This document shows positions 36,127-48,644 of a stretch of DNA of 64,000 nt, in pieces; the stretch's first letter is position 1, and each line of letters begins with the position of its first letter. The translations under genes were made by a program, and so were the position numbers. Under the pieces are notes generated by a model. That model had not been told where the DNA came from and made no database searches. It worked only from the letters and a program-made list of their open reading frames with translations. The stretch is from assembly GCF_030704535.1 (NCBI RefSeq), contig NC_081819.1, positions 17,518,001 to 17,582,000 of the forward strand, given 5' to 3'. The stretch comes from Vitis vinifera (taxonomy: Eukaryota; Streptophyta; Magnoliopsida; Vitales; Vitaceae).

Positions 36127-36747
36127 AACCAGAAAAATGGAAGCCAAACCTTGAGCTGATAAGGGTATCACTAGAGAAGAGAGATGGAACTGGTAAAATG
36201 GAGGTTATGACTTATAACTTGAGCCGGTCAGGTTTGGTGCCTGCTCAAATCCATCTATCTTATATAGTTTAGGAGTAGCAGTCTCACTAATAGAAGACAC
36301 AGAGACCCTAAAACAGAACACTACAACAAGAGTTATTTACATAAAGAATTTGGATTTTACCTATGTGATAGATTGCTTCTTGGTTCGAAATAATAATAGG
36401 ATCAACATAAACAAACAGAAAGAAAAGAGAACAATTCTCATCATTATCAAGGTTTCCACCAAAACATTCCCTCATAATGCAACTTTGAAGATGTTCATAT
36501 AACAATTAAGATTGATGACATTGTTTATTCTTATATATGCTGATTCCTTCCATGAGATGAAGTACAATACTATTCCAAGGAAATAACTGCTCTATAAAAG
36601 TTTCCCAAGCCACTGAGAGCCAGGCAGGTATACATTTTAATTCCTTCAGAAATGCTTCAAAGAAACCGAAAGATGAAGAAATCTGGTTATGCTAGAACAG
36701 TAAGTCGTAAATTGAAAAATATGATTAACTCCCACAGAGAGGGCACA
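36127..36747. other. Convergent 3' flanks of the NPF pseudogene and arginase
   Basis: The two genes end tail to tail about 620 bp apart. The stretch should hold both 3' UTRs. The sequence just after the NPF stop codon repeats part of it: ATCATTAGAGGAGAGATG (36109 on) recurs as ATCACTAGAGAAGAGAGATG near 36170. No other gene is seen. Confidence 0.5.
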
Positions 36748-37756
36748 CTAGTTCTTCATTTTTGACATCTTAGCAGTCAGTTCTCTTACCAGCTTGGCAG
36801 CAACCATTGCAGTCATCCCATCCACTGTGTCACGTTGCGGATTGAACTCAACCACATCAGCGGCAACAACATCGGCTTGCAGGTTGTGGAGGATGTTGAG
36901 AACATCGCGGAAAGAAAGACCTCCTGGCTCAATATGAGATACCCCAGGAGCAAATGCAGGATCAAGACAGTCCACATCTAATGAAATGTATACACCCTTC
37001 ACGCCTTCCCCTAGTTTCTGTTGGACAAAACAATGAAGAACATATAAGAATACTTCACACTTCTCTAGCAAACTTTAGATGGCATGGAAAACTATCACTG
37101 CTACTTCCAATCAACATATGCATGCAATCTGATGTTTTAATCCTGGAAAGGGGAAAAGCAATGAATATGGCTGGCCAATTCTCCAACCCCTAATTTCTGC
37201 ATCATTGGGTAAACTCCCGTTTCTCATTAGCAAACTTCCAATTCCCTATTGGTGGGCTAAAAAAGATAAGGTAAGCACCTAATCCTCCACAACATATTTC
37301 TTAAATGTGAAAACAATAAGTTGGTTTTTGAAGTTGCAATTTCTTTGAAGAAATTAGTATGTCTTTACTCAAGAAATCCTTTATGCCACTGATATTATTT
37401 TATTTTCAGAAATCATATGCTTTCTTTAAAAAATTTACTTATAAAACAATCTAAAATTTCTTTAAAATACTAAAACTTATAACCAATCTAGAAGTTTTGG
37501 TTCAAACTTACAAGCATATATTGACAGTTCTTTTAGAAATTTAAAAAGATTTGACCAAAAATTTTGACATTTGCAGCACATACATAACTTTTTACAAGAC
37601 AATCATATCTCCAGCTCTCAAACATATGTCAGTTGCTGGGCAGAGCAACATACCAATGGATAGCCTTTTTTTCTCCTGAAAAAATGAGATATTTGTATAT
37701 ATCACTTATGTACATATTTTAACACGGGTGCCTCTTTTGTGTGTATGTGTGCGTAT

Positions 37757-37814
<58 letters not shown>

Positions 37815-40752
37815 CCAGGTTCTCCAAAATGTGTCGATCTCTTGAAAACGTTCTCATTTCATATTGCTCCACACCGAATCTCTTGCCTTGTTCACGGCCT
37901 TCACTTGTAATGGATCGAAGACCAACCTGAAAATGTGGCATTACAAATTCAATGATTACAATGAGAAGAAAAGGGGCAGCTCTTTTATTGAGTAAAATGA
38001 TTGTCACAACATTTGAATTAGATCATTATTTGAGTCAGTTGTGCTCTGCTATAGACAGAACAGATTTTAAAGTGTAAACATTACTTGCAAAAGCCGTCGA
38101 GCATAACCACCCTCCATGATCCGGGCAAAGGGAGATGCATGTGAATACTTGTTTCCTTCAAAGGAATGATAAATGTCAGGATGGGCATCCAGGTGAAGAA
38201 TATCTACAGGACCCCCAATCTTCTCAGACACAGCCCTTACAACAGGAAATGATATTGAGTGGTCACCACCTAAAACTAATGGGCGCAATGGATCCTGAAA
38301 GACAACAAACACCATAAGAACCGAGGTTCATCTACTAAACAAAATTGAAGCAGAAATATGCACAGAACTATCAAACAGATTTTATCACGACACACTTCAA
38401 ACATCTTTACTCAAGAGCAATGTTGTTGTCTATTGAACTTCACAAAGGAGCAGGGAAACTTGGTCTAAATAAAAAACCTTCAAACAAATAAAATAAGTTA
38501 AAAAGGAGGGAAGGTTCTCCCAAACAGGTATTGTATGTTTGAGAAAGAAGGGGTGTGGAGTCCTAGTGTCGAGGCAGAAGTGCACTCTCTTCTTTTCCTT
38601 TTGGTACACTAGGTCATGCCTGGGACAGTCATAGAGCTCTTTCATGATTAGAATGGCAGTTCCGTAAAAAGAAGAATTACTAAATTTCACAGGCTGCTCA
38701 AAAAGTTATGTTTATCATGAGTCATGACTGATATGGAAGGAAAGCATCATAGAATTTTTTGTAGTGGAAGAGATGTCTTTGGTTAAGCTTACGCATACAT
38801 TTCTATTTATTTTCTCAGGTCATGGGGTAAAATTGTGTGAGGAAGGGATCTCCTCATGGTTTTTTCGAGATGAATTAGACATCAAAGGATTCCCAAATAC
38901 AGAATAACATTTTGGCTTCCAGGTAGCTTAATCTGTTGAAGGTTACCACAGAGAAAACATCAGAACTGATAAGGCATGAAGGCAAAAAATATTCAGGTTT
39001 GGAAACTTCATCTGATTAATGGTAAGGAGGAACCTCTGATATCCATATGCATACATATATACAAACATAAATATGTGTCAGTGTGTGTGCATGCACACAT
39101 ATGGAATAGGAAAGCCAGGAAAATCATTCGAGGTTGAACAAGAATATCCGACATAAAAACCAAGAAGAAAGAGAAAAGGAGAGTGAGAGGGGATTTTTTT
39201 TAAAAAGAAACTAAGCTGTATATCGTGCTAGGTCAATCACCCCAAATTCCTTGTTAAAGAGACTGATGTTCTGCAGAATTTGTGATAGAAAAAAAAAACC
39301 ATAAAATTACTCATAGTAGAAACATATAGCAAGATATGGCTTACTTCTTCCATCACTAGCTTGACAGACTCACTTATAATTTTCATCAACCTGTCATCAT
39401 CTACACCACAATCTCTTATCTCTTGGACAGGGACATCACCAACATCAGTAAGCACCCGTGGATCATTTAATTCTTTCCCTGCATCACTCAAACAACATCA
39501 AGTTATATGGAGAATACATAGTATTAAGCATCCCAAAAATATTTTGTGGTAAAATAATGGCACAATTATTAAAAAAACCTCCAATATTATCACTACTAGT
39601 TCTCTCCCTGCCTCTGTCTTCCTAACACACACATACTTGAACAAATAATTGTTCAGAAAAGACTAATGTATGTTCCTAATTAAAACCCTAGATTGGGAGT
39701 TCATCTAAACCCATATCACATACCACACTGTCTCCATCTGCTAGAATGACTCACCATAATCAGACTACTAGTATAAGACTACCCTTTTGTTAAGGTAACA
39801 TGAGAGTGCATCAAGCAGATAATCTCTACAGTTGCCAAATAATTTTATCTAAAGTTATAGTTGTTTGTCCAAGGGCAGACAACAGTGTGTACCTTCTTCA
39901 GTTGTGGCGTTTGTGCTGCCACACCAGATTGCCTCCCTTATACGAGGAGGAGCAAAGGCTGGCCCTTGAAGGAATGATGAATTATGTCCTAGAGGAACTC
40001 CAAGAAGAGATGATGAGGCTAAAGCACCACCTAAAGCTCGCACAAGCTCCCCCTAAAGAAAACCAACAGAAACCTTTTCATTATGGCATCTTTTATATCC
40101 CATGATCAAAATCATCTAATAGAAGAATTGAAGGAATCAAACTTTTACATTATGTCGACAATAAAGCAATCACATGATCAAGATAATTCATAGTCAAATG
40201 AGGATGTCAAGATGGTGGACAGTTGGGATCATAAGTTCAGGAAGCAAGGGGGCTGGTATTCAAATCTCAACCTACTAAGATCACAAGTTGGGAAAACAAG
40301 GGAGCAACCCCAGTAGTTATGAAATGTATGATGGAGGAAATTGAGGGTGACGATGGGAAAAGTGAATTTCACGAGTCATGAGAATTGAGAAGTATAGGCA
40401 GGAAAGGGAAGGCCAAGAAGCGCATAAAGTTAGCACCAAGAGAGCTGAAAGCTGGTATGATAACTAAAGATACATGATTTACTACACTGGGATAGCCAGA
40501 AGCAAAATTAATGTTGCTGAATTAAAATGGTTAGGGTAAGATATTGTTCTCACCCTTCTTCATAAAAGAACTACATCCCAATAAGAATAGTTCCGAAAAA
40601 AAGGGATATACCTTAAGCTTCGCCCTCTCACGAATAAGAGTAAGGGAAGCATCTATAACACGATTTTGGCCATTTTCTATCAACTCAGCTGGGACATTTG
40701 CAGCATTCAGTTTCTGCCAGTAATGAATTCCCTTCCTTGCAATATTCCTCAT
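36748..40752 (-). CDS. ARG1: Arginase, mitochondrial
   Basis: Mn-dependent enzyme that splits arginine into ornithine and urea in mitochondria, mobilising stored nitrogen. Six coding exons join in phase: 40752-40612, 40052-39893, 39478-39345, 38294-38085, 37926-37816, 37017-36748. The product is 341 aa, the plant arginase length. The N-terminus (MRNIARKGIHYW...) is basic and amphipathic, fitting a mitochondrial signal. Mn-binding motifs are GGDHS (154-158), HLDAHPD (179-185) and SLDVDCLDP (264-272, with Asp266 and Asp268 as ligands). A splice acceptor sits 2 bp before the ATG, so the 5' UTR is spliced from an exon near 42.1 kb. The donor after exon 5 is GTCTCT and is the start of a CT/CA microsatellite. 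Plant arginases are closer to agmatinases in sequence, but length and motifs favour arginase. Confidence 0.95.
37759..37814. repeat. Compound (GT)n(GA)n microsatellite at an arginase splice donor
   Basis: About 14 GT repeats are followed by about 14 GA repeats. Read on the arginase strand this is (CT)n(CA)n, and the intron begins with its first bases: exon 5 ends CTG and the intron opens GTCTCTCT. The donor has no GTAAG/GTATG context. Confidence 0.95.
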
Positions 40753-42094
40753 ACCTGTGAATTTGAAACAAAACAACAAAATCACTTCCCGATTCATCAA
40801 AAGAAATGGGATAAGGGAATTTGTTGATTAGGTTTATAATTTGAAAGGCCTTGGAATGTTCTGAAGATATAGCATGATATGAACATTTTTGGTCACTTTT
40901 CCTTGAGCAAACATGATTACCATGGAAAAACAAGAAAAAGGTTCTAACTAAAAAACAATATCCCTCGCTTTTCTTTCAATAGAAAATCTAGATGTGCTTG
41001 GAAAAACAACAAATAAACCACACAAACACATAACATGGACAAAAAATAACACAATCTGATAGAGACCCAAAAAAAAATTCCCAGTATGTGCTTGATTTGT
41101 AATACTTCCACTTCTGTGTTCGATGCTTCTCTTTCAATCCCGGAACAGAGCAGAGTTATGTATGGCAAGCGGCCAGGGCTAATGATTCTAATTTCCCAAA
41201 CCACGTATACAATCCTTGTTCATATGATCATACCTAACACAGAAAAATCTGGACAACCATTTGTCCACCATTTCTTGTGTACATGGCACAGGGTATGGGA
41301 GCTAATTGTTAAATCTTAATTGAAACAACAAATCAAATCATACAACAGATATACATACAACCAATTCCTCAATTTCATTTTATTTTTTTAATATTGGGAT
41401 CGTGAAATTCCAGAAGACAATGGATTATACCACCGAAGAGCATCCCTTGGACCCACCAAATATTTATCTATATTATCCCTTATTCCTCCTTCATACATCC
41501 TCCAATTCTTTCTCATCGTAATCAAATCTTCCACTACTTTCTTCAACACAACCCCACCAGGAATCATGGTCTGGTCCTCTTTCTTCTGCAATGCAACCAC
41601 TCTTACAAACCCTCCACAACCACATGCCATCAACATAGAAAATAACCAATCCCTCTGTTAGGTTGCCCAGAAACCCAAAGAAAATAAAGTTTCGGAACCT
41701 AACACCCTCTTCTTTAATTTCCCAAATAAAAATAAATTAAAAAATATATACACTTAGTCCAAGTGAGCCGAGTTGGGTTTTCATAAACCAAACAGCAGAA
41801 AACATAAAAGGTTAGAAATTTTCTTTTCTTTTCTTTTCTTTTCTTTTTGCCCTGTTTTTCTCAGTGCCCACACAGGCCACACACACATGTCACAAAACAA
41901 AATCCAAAACCCCAAGACTCAGAATCTCAAGAAACATAAAAACAGAATAAAAAAACAAAGCAGACCGTTCCACTATTTCCATAAACACCAACCCCCCCCA
42001 CAAAAAAAAAAAAAAAAAAAAGAAATGAAAAGACTTTGCAGAGAAGGTGGTGACTGGTGGGAATTGATAAAAGAAACCATGAAATCAGTAATAC

Positions 42095-42205
42095 CTGAGT
42101 GAGACTGAACTATAACAAATCAAGAAATGGGGACTCTTCCCTGTGATGAATAGAGTGGCGATTGAAGAAGAAGATGATTATATGAGCTACATAGCATGCA
42201 GTTTT
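42095..42205 (-). other. Probable non-coding first exon of arginase
   Basis: On the minus strand a good donor, CTCAG|GTATTAC, ends at 42095, and the acceptor just before the arginase ATG (TTCACAG|GT ATG) lies at 40755. The TATA box at 42235-42242 places the transcript start near 42205. This implies a 5' UTR intron of about 1.3 kb. It is inferred from splice signals only. Confidence 0.55.
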
Positions 42206-42234
42206 TCGTGATGAGACAGATCACCCATCACTGC

Positions 42235-42242
42235 TTTATATA
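42235..42242 (-). promoter_or_regulatory. TATA box of arginase
   Basis: The minus strand reads TATATAAA. It lies about 140 bp upstream of the inferred first splice donor and just downstream (toward the gene) of the ACGT-motif cluster, so it is a plausible core promoter. Confidence 0.55.
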
Positions 42243-42323
42243 ATTAATATCACCCAAAAAAAAACAAAGGAATTAGCAAATTACTGCTATTTTAATATTT
42301 TAATTAAATATTTAATTAGATGA

Positions 42324-42348
42324 TAAATAAATAAATAAATAAATAAAT
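42324..42348. repeat. (AAAT)n microsatellite
   Basis: About six tandem AAAT units, between the arginase TATA box and the ACGT-motif cluster. Confidence 0.9.
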
Positions 42349-42494
42349 GGACGAATATTAAGGTTTTTGTTTTTTCATTTTAAAAATAATTTTTTTAAAA
42401 GTAGTTTCATATTTAAAATTGTAAAAAGTAAAAATAGTAATAATAATAATAATAATAAAATGATGTGGATGAAGGAAAGGATGGGATGATGCGG

Positions 42495-42627
42495 TGAGTC
42501 ACGATTCACGAAGCAAATCGACAATGAAACAATCCCGATGTGGGGAAACTGACGTCACTCTCTTTTAGGTGGTTTCTGACGTGTATCATCTGGTCTCTGC
42601 CAACCTGCACTGCTGAGTACACGTCAC
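42495..42627. promoter_or_regulatory. bZIP-type ACGT/TGACG motif cluster upstream of arginase
   Basis: Four candidate bZIP sites lie within 133 bp: TGAGTCA (42495-42501), the palindrome TGACGTCA (42550-42557), TGACGTGT (42577-42584) and ACACGTCAC (42619-42627). They sit in a locally less AT-rich island about 250-390 bp upstream of the arginase TATA box. Such sites are bound by TGA, ABF/HY5 or GCN4-like factors. Which factor, if any, acts here is not shown. Confidence 0.55.
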
Positions 42628-43066
42628 GCACCTCTATGCAAATCATTTTAGGTAGTCGGGGGAAAATAAGAAATAGTTGATGGACTGCAAATTAATTACT
42701 AAAAATTTAATGTCTAGTAAGTGCTCAAAATTTATTTGCATTGAAATTTGCTTCGGAAATTGAAATGGTTAAAATTTTTCTTGTTAATAGTAGATTATAA
42801 ATGTTAAATTAATTTCTGAAATTTAAATGGTGAATTTAATTTAATTTAGTTTATTGGTAGGATAAAAAATAAAGTTTGAAAAATATTTATTTTATAAAAT
42901 TTATCATGTTACAAATATAATTTAAAAAATAATATAATATAAACTTGTAAATCTCAATATTTTTTTAACTTGAAAAGGAAAAATCACTGATTGTAATTAA
43001 CTAGATACATTGGTGATTTATGATATAAGGCTGGTTCAATTAAACTACAACATAATGTCATAAATA

Positions 43067-43070
<4 letters not shown>

Positions 43071-43104
<34 letters not shown>
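43071..43104. repeat. (AT)n microsatellite
   Basis: About 17 uninterrupted AT units in the AT-rich region upstream of the SagB-type gene. Confidence 0.95.
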
Positions 43105-43108
<4 letters not shown>

Positions 43109-43986
43109 AATATTAAAAATAATTATAATATGTATATATAATTAAAAAATAAAAACTCTTTATCTTTTCATAATATTAATATGTTATATTAGAAGGGAAT
43201 ATAAAATAAAAACATGAAAATATATGAAAACAACAACCTTTAATTTTTTAAAATTAATATTATCTTCATTTATTTAAAAATAATTTGAAATTTATTTATT
43301 TTTCAAGTCATATAATTATTTCCTAAAATATCTCTTTTAATTGTCCCACATCATCAACACATTTATAACTAGACTATTCCACAGAAATATTTATCTTCCT
43401 TTATATGTCTTATTATTATTATTATTTGGATATTTTTCTCTATAAACAAAGACCCCATAGTAAGAGTTGAAACTTTTTTTTTAACTTCCTAAACAAACAT
43501 CTCATAATAAAAGTGAGATAGTTTGAAGAGTATGAACATTAGTGGACTTTAAATGAGTTTAAGTTTTACTAAGAAAAAACGTCTTTCTAAGATTTTTTTC
43601 ATTAAGGCGGGTGGATATTTGGGCGTTTTTTTGTTTTTGGTTCCACGATCAATTCAAGAGATAGAGATAAAGATAAAAAGTAATATATTATTGTTTTTAA
43701 ATTTATTTCATGTAAAATTCTTGATGTGACTATTGCTGGCAAAGAATATCCGAAAAGGTAAAAAAAAAAAAAAACGAATCTATGCTTTGTAACATCCCCT
43801 TTGTTTATAACCCTAACAATTTATTGTCACTCCAACAATTTTTGCGAGTTGTGTTATTGTCTTGGGTTTACACTTTTTATGTGTCAACATTTTCTCATGG
43901 TTAGTAAAAATTAAAAACTAAGATATTGGGAGTCATCCCGTAATTCCGATGAATAATGGAGGTAACATCATAACTAAGGTCATCGC

Positions 43987-44032
<46 letters not shown>

Positions 44033-44033
44033 T
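43987..44033. repeat. (AAT)n microsatellite
   Basis: About 15 uninterrupted AAT/TAA units. Confidence 0.95.
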
Positions 44034-45258
44034 AGGATGAGAAAGGTTTACTCGGATGAAAGTTTAGTTGTTAATTGGTATTGATAACATGATAAGTAAA
44101 AAAAAACATTTTAGAAAATAATTATAGGACTTATTAAAAAGTGCATTACTTTAAATAGATGAAGATAATATTAATTTTAAACATTTGAGATTTTTTTTTC
44201 ATATGTTTTTATATTAATGAGTTAAAACTCATTTTACCTATAAAAAATTATTATTAATAAGATATATCATAGTAGAAATTAATAAAAAAAAACACTTTGA
44301 TACACTTATTTTTTATTTCAAAAATAAATTTTAAACATTTATTTTTAGATTTTTTTTTTGTATTTTGACCTTTTTAAAAACCTATTTTTAATTAGAAAAT
44401 ATCAAGATACCTATTAACGGATCAATTCCATAAACTGACGAGGAACAAAAAAAATCTAAATCGTAAGATTATTGTACAAATAATGAGACTAAGATATACA
44501 AAAATAAGATTGACTAACAAAAAAAACTCTACATCGTAGGATTATTGTACAAATAATGAGAATGTGTACAAAAATAAGACCAACTACAAATAATAAGATC
44601 CAAATATTAAAAAAATGAAATCAATGTATAATTTTATAAAGTAATGAGATTTCACTTGATATAAAATAATAAATTGTAAACGTAATTATGGTGAGACCTA
44701 ATTGATTATACTTTTTGAATGGGAAGTGCTATAACCAATTTTAAATATTGTTTTAATTTTTTACGTTTTAGCCCAATAATGTAAAATGGGTGGCCTGGAG
44801 TTGGGTTGTGGCTTTCAGTTTTGAATTGCATCCGGCTGGGCTCAACTTGGGCTGGGCTGGACTGTTCCAAAAGCCTTAAGTTGGGCCTTGAAATACATTA
44901 TTTAGACGATTGGACTGATTCAATTTTGGGTTAACTACATTCCCAGCCCATGATCCATATACGGCTTCTAAATTAATATTTACCTCAATTACCCCTTTGT
45001 CTACTATCTGACTATGTCCATTAGAGTGCCAATTCTAAAGATGAATTAGGATATTTGGTCTTTAAGCACAGTTCAATAATATCAGGAGGTTAAGGGTGCG
45101 TTTGGAATTTGGATGTGATTTAAGAAGTGACCCAAAATCATGGGGCATCAAAAATTACTTGGAGGGGTCGAGAATCTACGCTCTAGAACACCCTATTCCA
45201 AGCTGAAAAAGAATCGAACACCAAAAATATATACAAGAAAGGAACCACGTACAGAGAG

Positions 45259-48200
45259 ATGCCACTTTTTTCTCCCAAATTTTCTCGCTCTCCAAACAAC
45301 CCTTACGCCATCCTGTTCCCCTCCACTCTCCTCCCGAACATAAGATCAATTCCCACCATGTCACTTTCCTCGTCATCACCTTCAACTTTACCGCACCAAC
45401 AAGATTCAAACGAAGCTCAAGTTCTGAAATACCACAACCAGACCAAACACTCCTTTACCAACTACGCTAGAGGCCCTCGGGGACTCGACTGGGCCAATCA
45501 GCCCAAACCCTTTCGCCGATTCGATTCAGCCCCACTCGTTCCTCTCCTCCACCCTCCGCCGCCTAACCAAACGCCTCCGCCTTACTCGTCCGTCTTCCTC
45601 AATCTTCCTCCTCCCAAACCCATTTCCAAGTCCACCATTTCTCAGCTCTTCTTCGATTCTCTAGCCATTTCAGCTTGGAAGACTACTGGGTTCTCCACCT
45701 GGTCGCTCCGTGTTAACCCCAGCAGCGGCAATCTCCATCCCACCGAGTCTTACATCATTGCCCCGGCTATTGAGTCGGTGTCTGACTCGGCTTTCGTGGC
45801 TCATTATGCACCGAAAGAGCATTCTTTGGAGGTCAGAGCCGAAATTTCATCCGGGTTCTTGCCCAAGTTTTTCCCCAAGGGCTCGTTTCTCATTGGATTT
45901 TCGTCGATTTTCTGGAGAGAGGCTTGGAAGTACGGGGAACGGGCGTTTCGGTATTGTAATCACGACGTGGGTCATGCCATTGCCGCGGTGTCGATGGCCG
46001 CGGCGGAGCTTGGTTGGGATGTGAAGGTTCTTGATGGTTTGGGGTATGAGGATTTGAAGAAGCTAATGGGCCTCGAAATTTTCCCGGAATTTGAAATTCC
46101 GGCACGGCCGGTGAAAGGAAAGTTTCCGGTGATTGAATTCGACCACCCGGATTGTGTGCTTGTTGTTTTTCCTAATGGGGTTGGTGAGTTTAATGTGAAT
46201 TACAGAGAATTGAGCATGGCAATATCTCGATTTTCGGAACTGAAGTGGAAAGGGAAGCCTAATGTGCTTAGCAGAGAGCATATTTGTTGGGATATAATCT
46301 ATAGAACCGCAGAGGCTGTGAAAAAGCCATTAATGATAGAACATAAATTCTCAATCGATCCATTTCATAGCAGTAGGCTCTTTAATGAAAGTTCCTATAA
46401 GAATTTAACAGTAAGTGAGGTTGTTAGGAAGCGGAGGAGCGCAGTTGATATGGATGGTGTTCATGTAATGCAGAGAGATACGTTTTATCAGATACTGTTA
46501 CACTGTCTTCCCTCAGGTTCTCAAAATGGGGGAAAGCAAGGGAGACAATTGGGGTTACCATTTCGGGTTCTTTCTTGGGACTCTGAAGTTCATGCTGTTT
46601 TATTTGTTCATAAGGTTGCAGGCCTGCCAAGTGGTTTGTATTTCTTGGTGAGGAATGAAGATCATTTTGATGATCTTAAGAAAGTGACGAGATCTAATTT
46701 CAAGTGGGCGAAACCTGAGGGTTGTCCTGATGATCTCCCTCTGTATGAACTCACTAGAGGTGATTTTCAGGAGCTGGCCAAAAGGATATCATGTCATCAG
46801 GTTTGTCAGTTGTTACTTTCCTTTTTGAATTTCCCATATGGAGTTGTTTCTATTATGAGCTTGAAACAGGGAAGACATTTAATCAAAATTAATGAGTTTG
46901 ATTTAACAAGTGAAACCACTAGCAACTCACTGCATTATTGATAGATATGAAATCAGCAAAGGTTCATTTTCCTTTAAAGGAAAAAGCAAACTCACTATTC
47001 TGTATTTTGCTTTCAACAAAATTCTTAAACTTCTTGAAGAAAACTACTAATAATGCTTATGCCAATAGTTTCAAGTATAAGCATAACCTTGTAACAAAGT
47101 TTTGAGCATTAACTTTACCATAATGAGAGCTAGAAGTATGATCAAATGTTTGATGTCATGTTTCAAATTAATTTGCAATTTGTGCTCCTTTTACATAGGA
47201 GTGCCATTGTGAATCCCAAATAAGAAAATTTTCCAATTCTTGTTAACATATTGTACTTTAATGCAGGACATTGCCGGTGATGGCTGCTTCAGCCTTGGTA
47301 TGGTGGCTCATTTTGAGGGTACCTTGCAGAACAAGAGTGCATGGATGTATCCACGCTTATTTTGGGAAACTGGAGTTCTGGGTCAGGTGTTGTACCTTGA
47401 AGCACATGCTGTTGGCATATCTGCAACTGGCATTGGCTGCTACTTTGATGATGCTGGTATGACTTCTTTTTCTCCACTTCCATAGCATGTGCAGTGTTAA
47501 ACCGATAACACAAAAGATAATATACTCATGTATTCAATTTTTCCAGTTGACTCCCAAATTGATGAAAAATTTGTGAGATTTTTTCTTGACAAAGAAGTCT
47601 TTTTGTTTTAGGCATTGCATACAGAGCATTTAAAGTTTGATCTAGATATCAGGCTATAAGACAAACCCTGAATTTGGTCCAGTTATAAATCACAATAAAA
47701 ATAATACAGAAAAACAATATGAAGAACCAATGCACAACCAAAAAAAAAAAAAAAAGAAAAACGAAAGAAAATAAAATTGTGGTTTTGCTTGCTGCTACAA
47801 TGATGTCCATGAGTGACAACAACCATAAAGCCAAACTCTTTTGGTGATTACAAGAACTTCAGTTACACAATCCAATTCAAGGTAGCCAAAGCCAAAGAGC
47901 ACCATTGTGGAGGAAGAACTAGCCACAATATGAGAGGTCAGAACCTTGTGTCATGTTAAAGTAGAGAGAGACCATTTCAGGTGTAATGGAGTTCTCTTAT
48001 GCTACAGAAAAAGAAAAGGAAAAAACAAATTGGGAGCATGGGGCATAGTATAAACTACCACATGGAAGTGGGAAAAAAATTATAAAATTCCATGGGGAGA
48101 AGTGTTATTTATGGGAGCCTCCCCAAGTAGAACAATAACGAACTGGCATAGTAAGAAATCTTAATTGTCAACATTTTCTGTTCCTCCTGCCCCCCTGCAT

Positions 48201-48644
48201 GGTTTGGTTTCAACTGCAATAACCTATGAAGGTTTTAACTGAATGCCAGGAACAGTCTTCTCTGTTGGACTCCTATACTATTTGGAAATGTCAAGCAAAT
48301 TGTCTTTAGACTAAATTTAAGTAATGCTAAATACGAAAACTTCCTTCTTCTATTATACATGACAAGGACCGGCTACAGCATCATCTCTTGTATCAATACA
48401 CATTCTCGAAGTTATAACAGAGCAGAAAGTTCTCATCATCCCAATAATAGCATCATGTCTTGCATCATACACCTCTCAAGCTTACATGAATCTGAAAATT
48501 TTATGATCTTTTGCAGTGCATGAGCTTCTTGGACTGAGAGGATCAAGTTTTCAGAGTCTATATCATTTTACTGTGGGTGGCCCGGTTCTGGACAAGCGGA
48601 TAATGAGCTTACCTGCATATCCTGGCCCTGCTGTTGATTCATGA
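45259..48644 (+). CDS. SagB/nitroreductase-family protein, two SagB-like halves
   Basis: Protein of the FMN-dependent nitroreductase/SagB-type oxidoreductase fold. The plant members have no established reaction that I can name. Three exons join in phase: 45259-46800, 47267-47456, 48517-48644. The product is 619 aa. The N-terminal 33 residues before a second in-frame Met (45358) are basic, rich in Ser and Pro and free of acidic residues, which suggests an organelle transit peptide; starting at 45358 would remove it. A first SagB-like half contains RVNPSSGNLHPTESY (about 151-165), matching the RxxPSGGxLHPxE motif. A second half starts near SEVVRKRRSAVDMDG and runs through exon 3 (GISATGIGCYFDDA, then HELLGL), matching the family's C-terminal part. 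No neighbour points to a pathway, and bacterial SagB partners are absent. Family assignment is firm, function unknown. Confidence 0.9.

Larger units (their letters stand above)
42660..45258. other. AT-rich intergenic with microsatellites
   Basis: No gene is supported. It contains (AT)n at 43071-43104 and (AAT)n at 43987-44033. A local pair of similar segments occurs at about 44450-44580, each with AAATCGTAAGATTATTGTAC or its ACATCGTAGG variant and TACAAAAATAAGA. The last 150 bp should include the promoter and 5' UTR of the SagB-type gene. Confidence 0.55.

Noticed and set aside
41773-42102. 109-residue plus-strand frame rich in Lys, Gln and Pro
   Set aside because: Produced by A runs and simple sequence in the inferred arginase leader intron.
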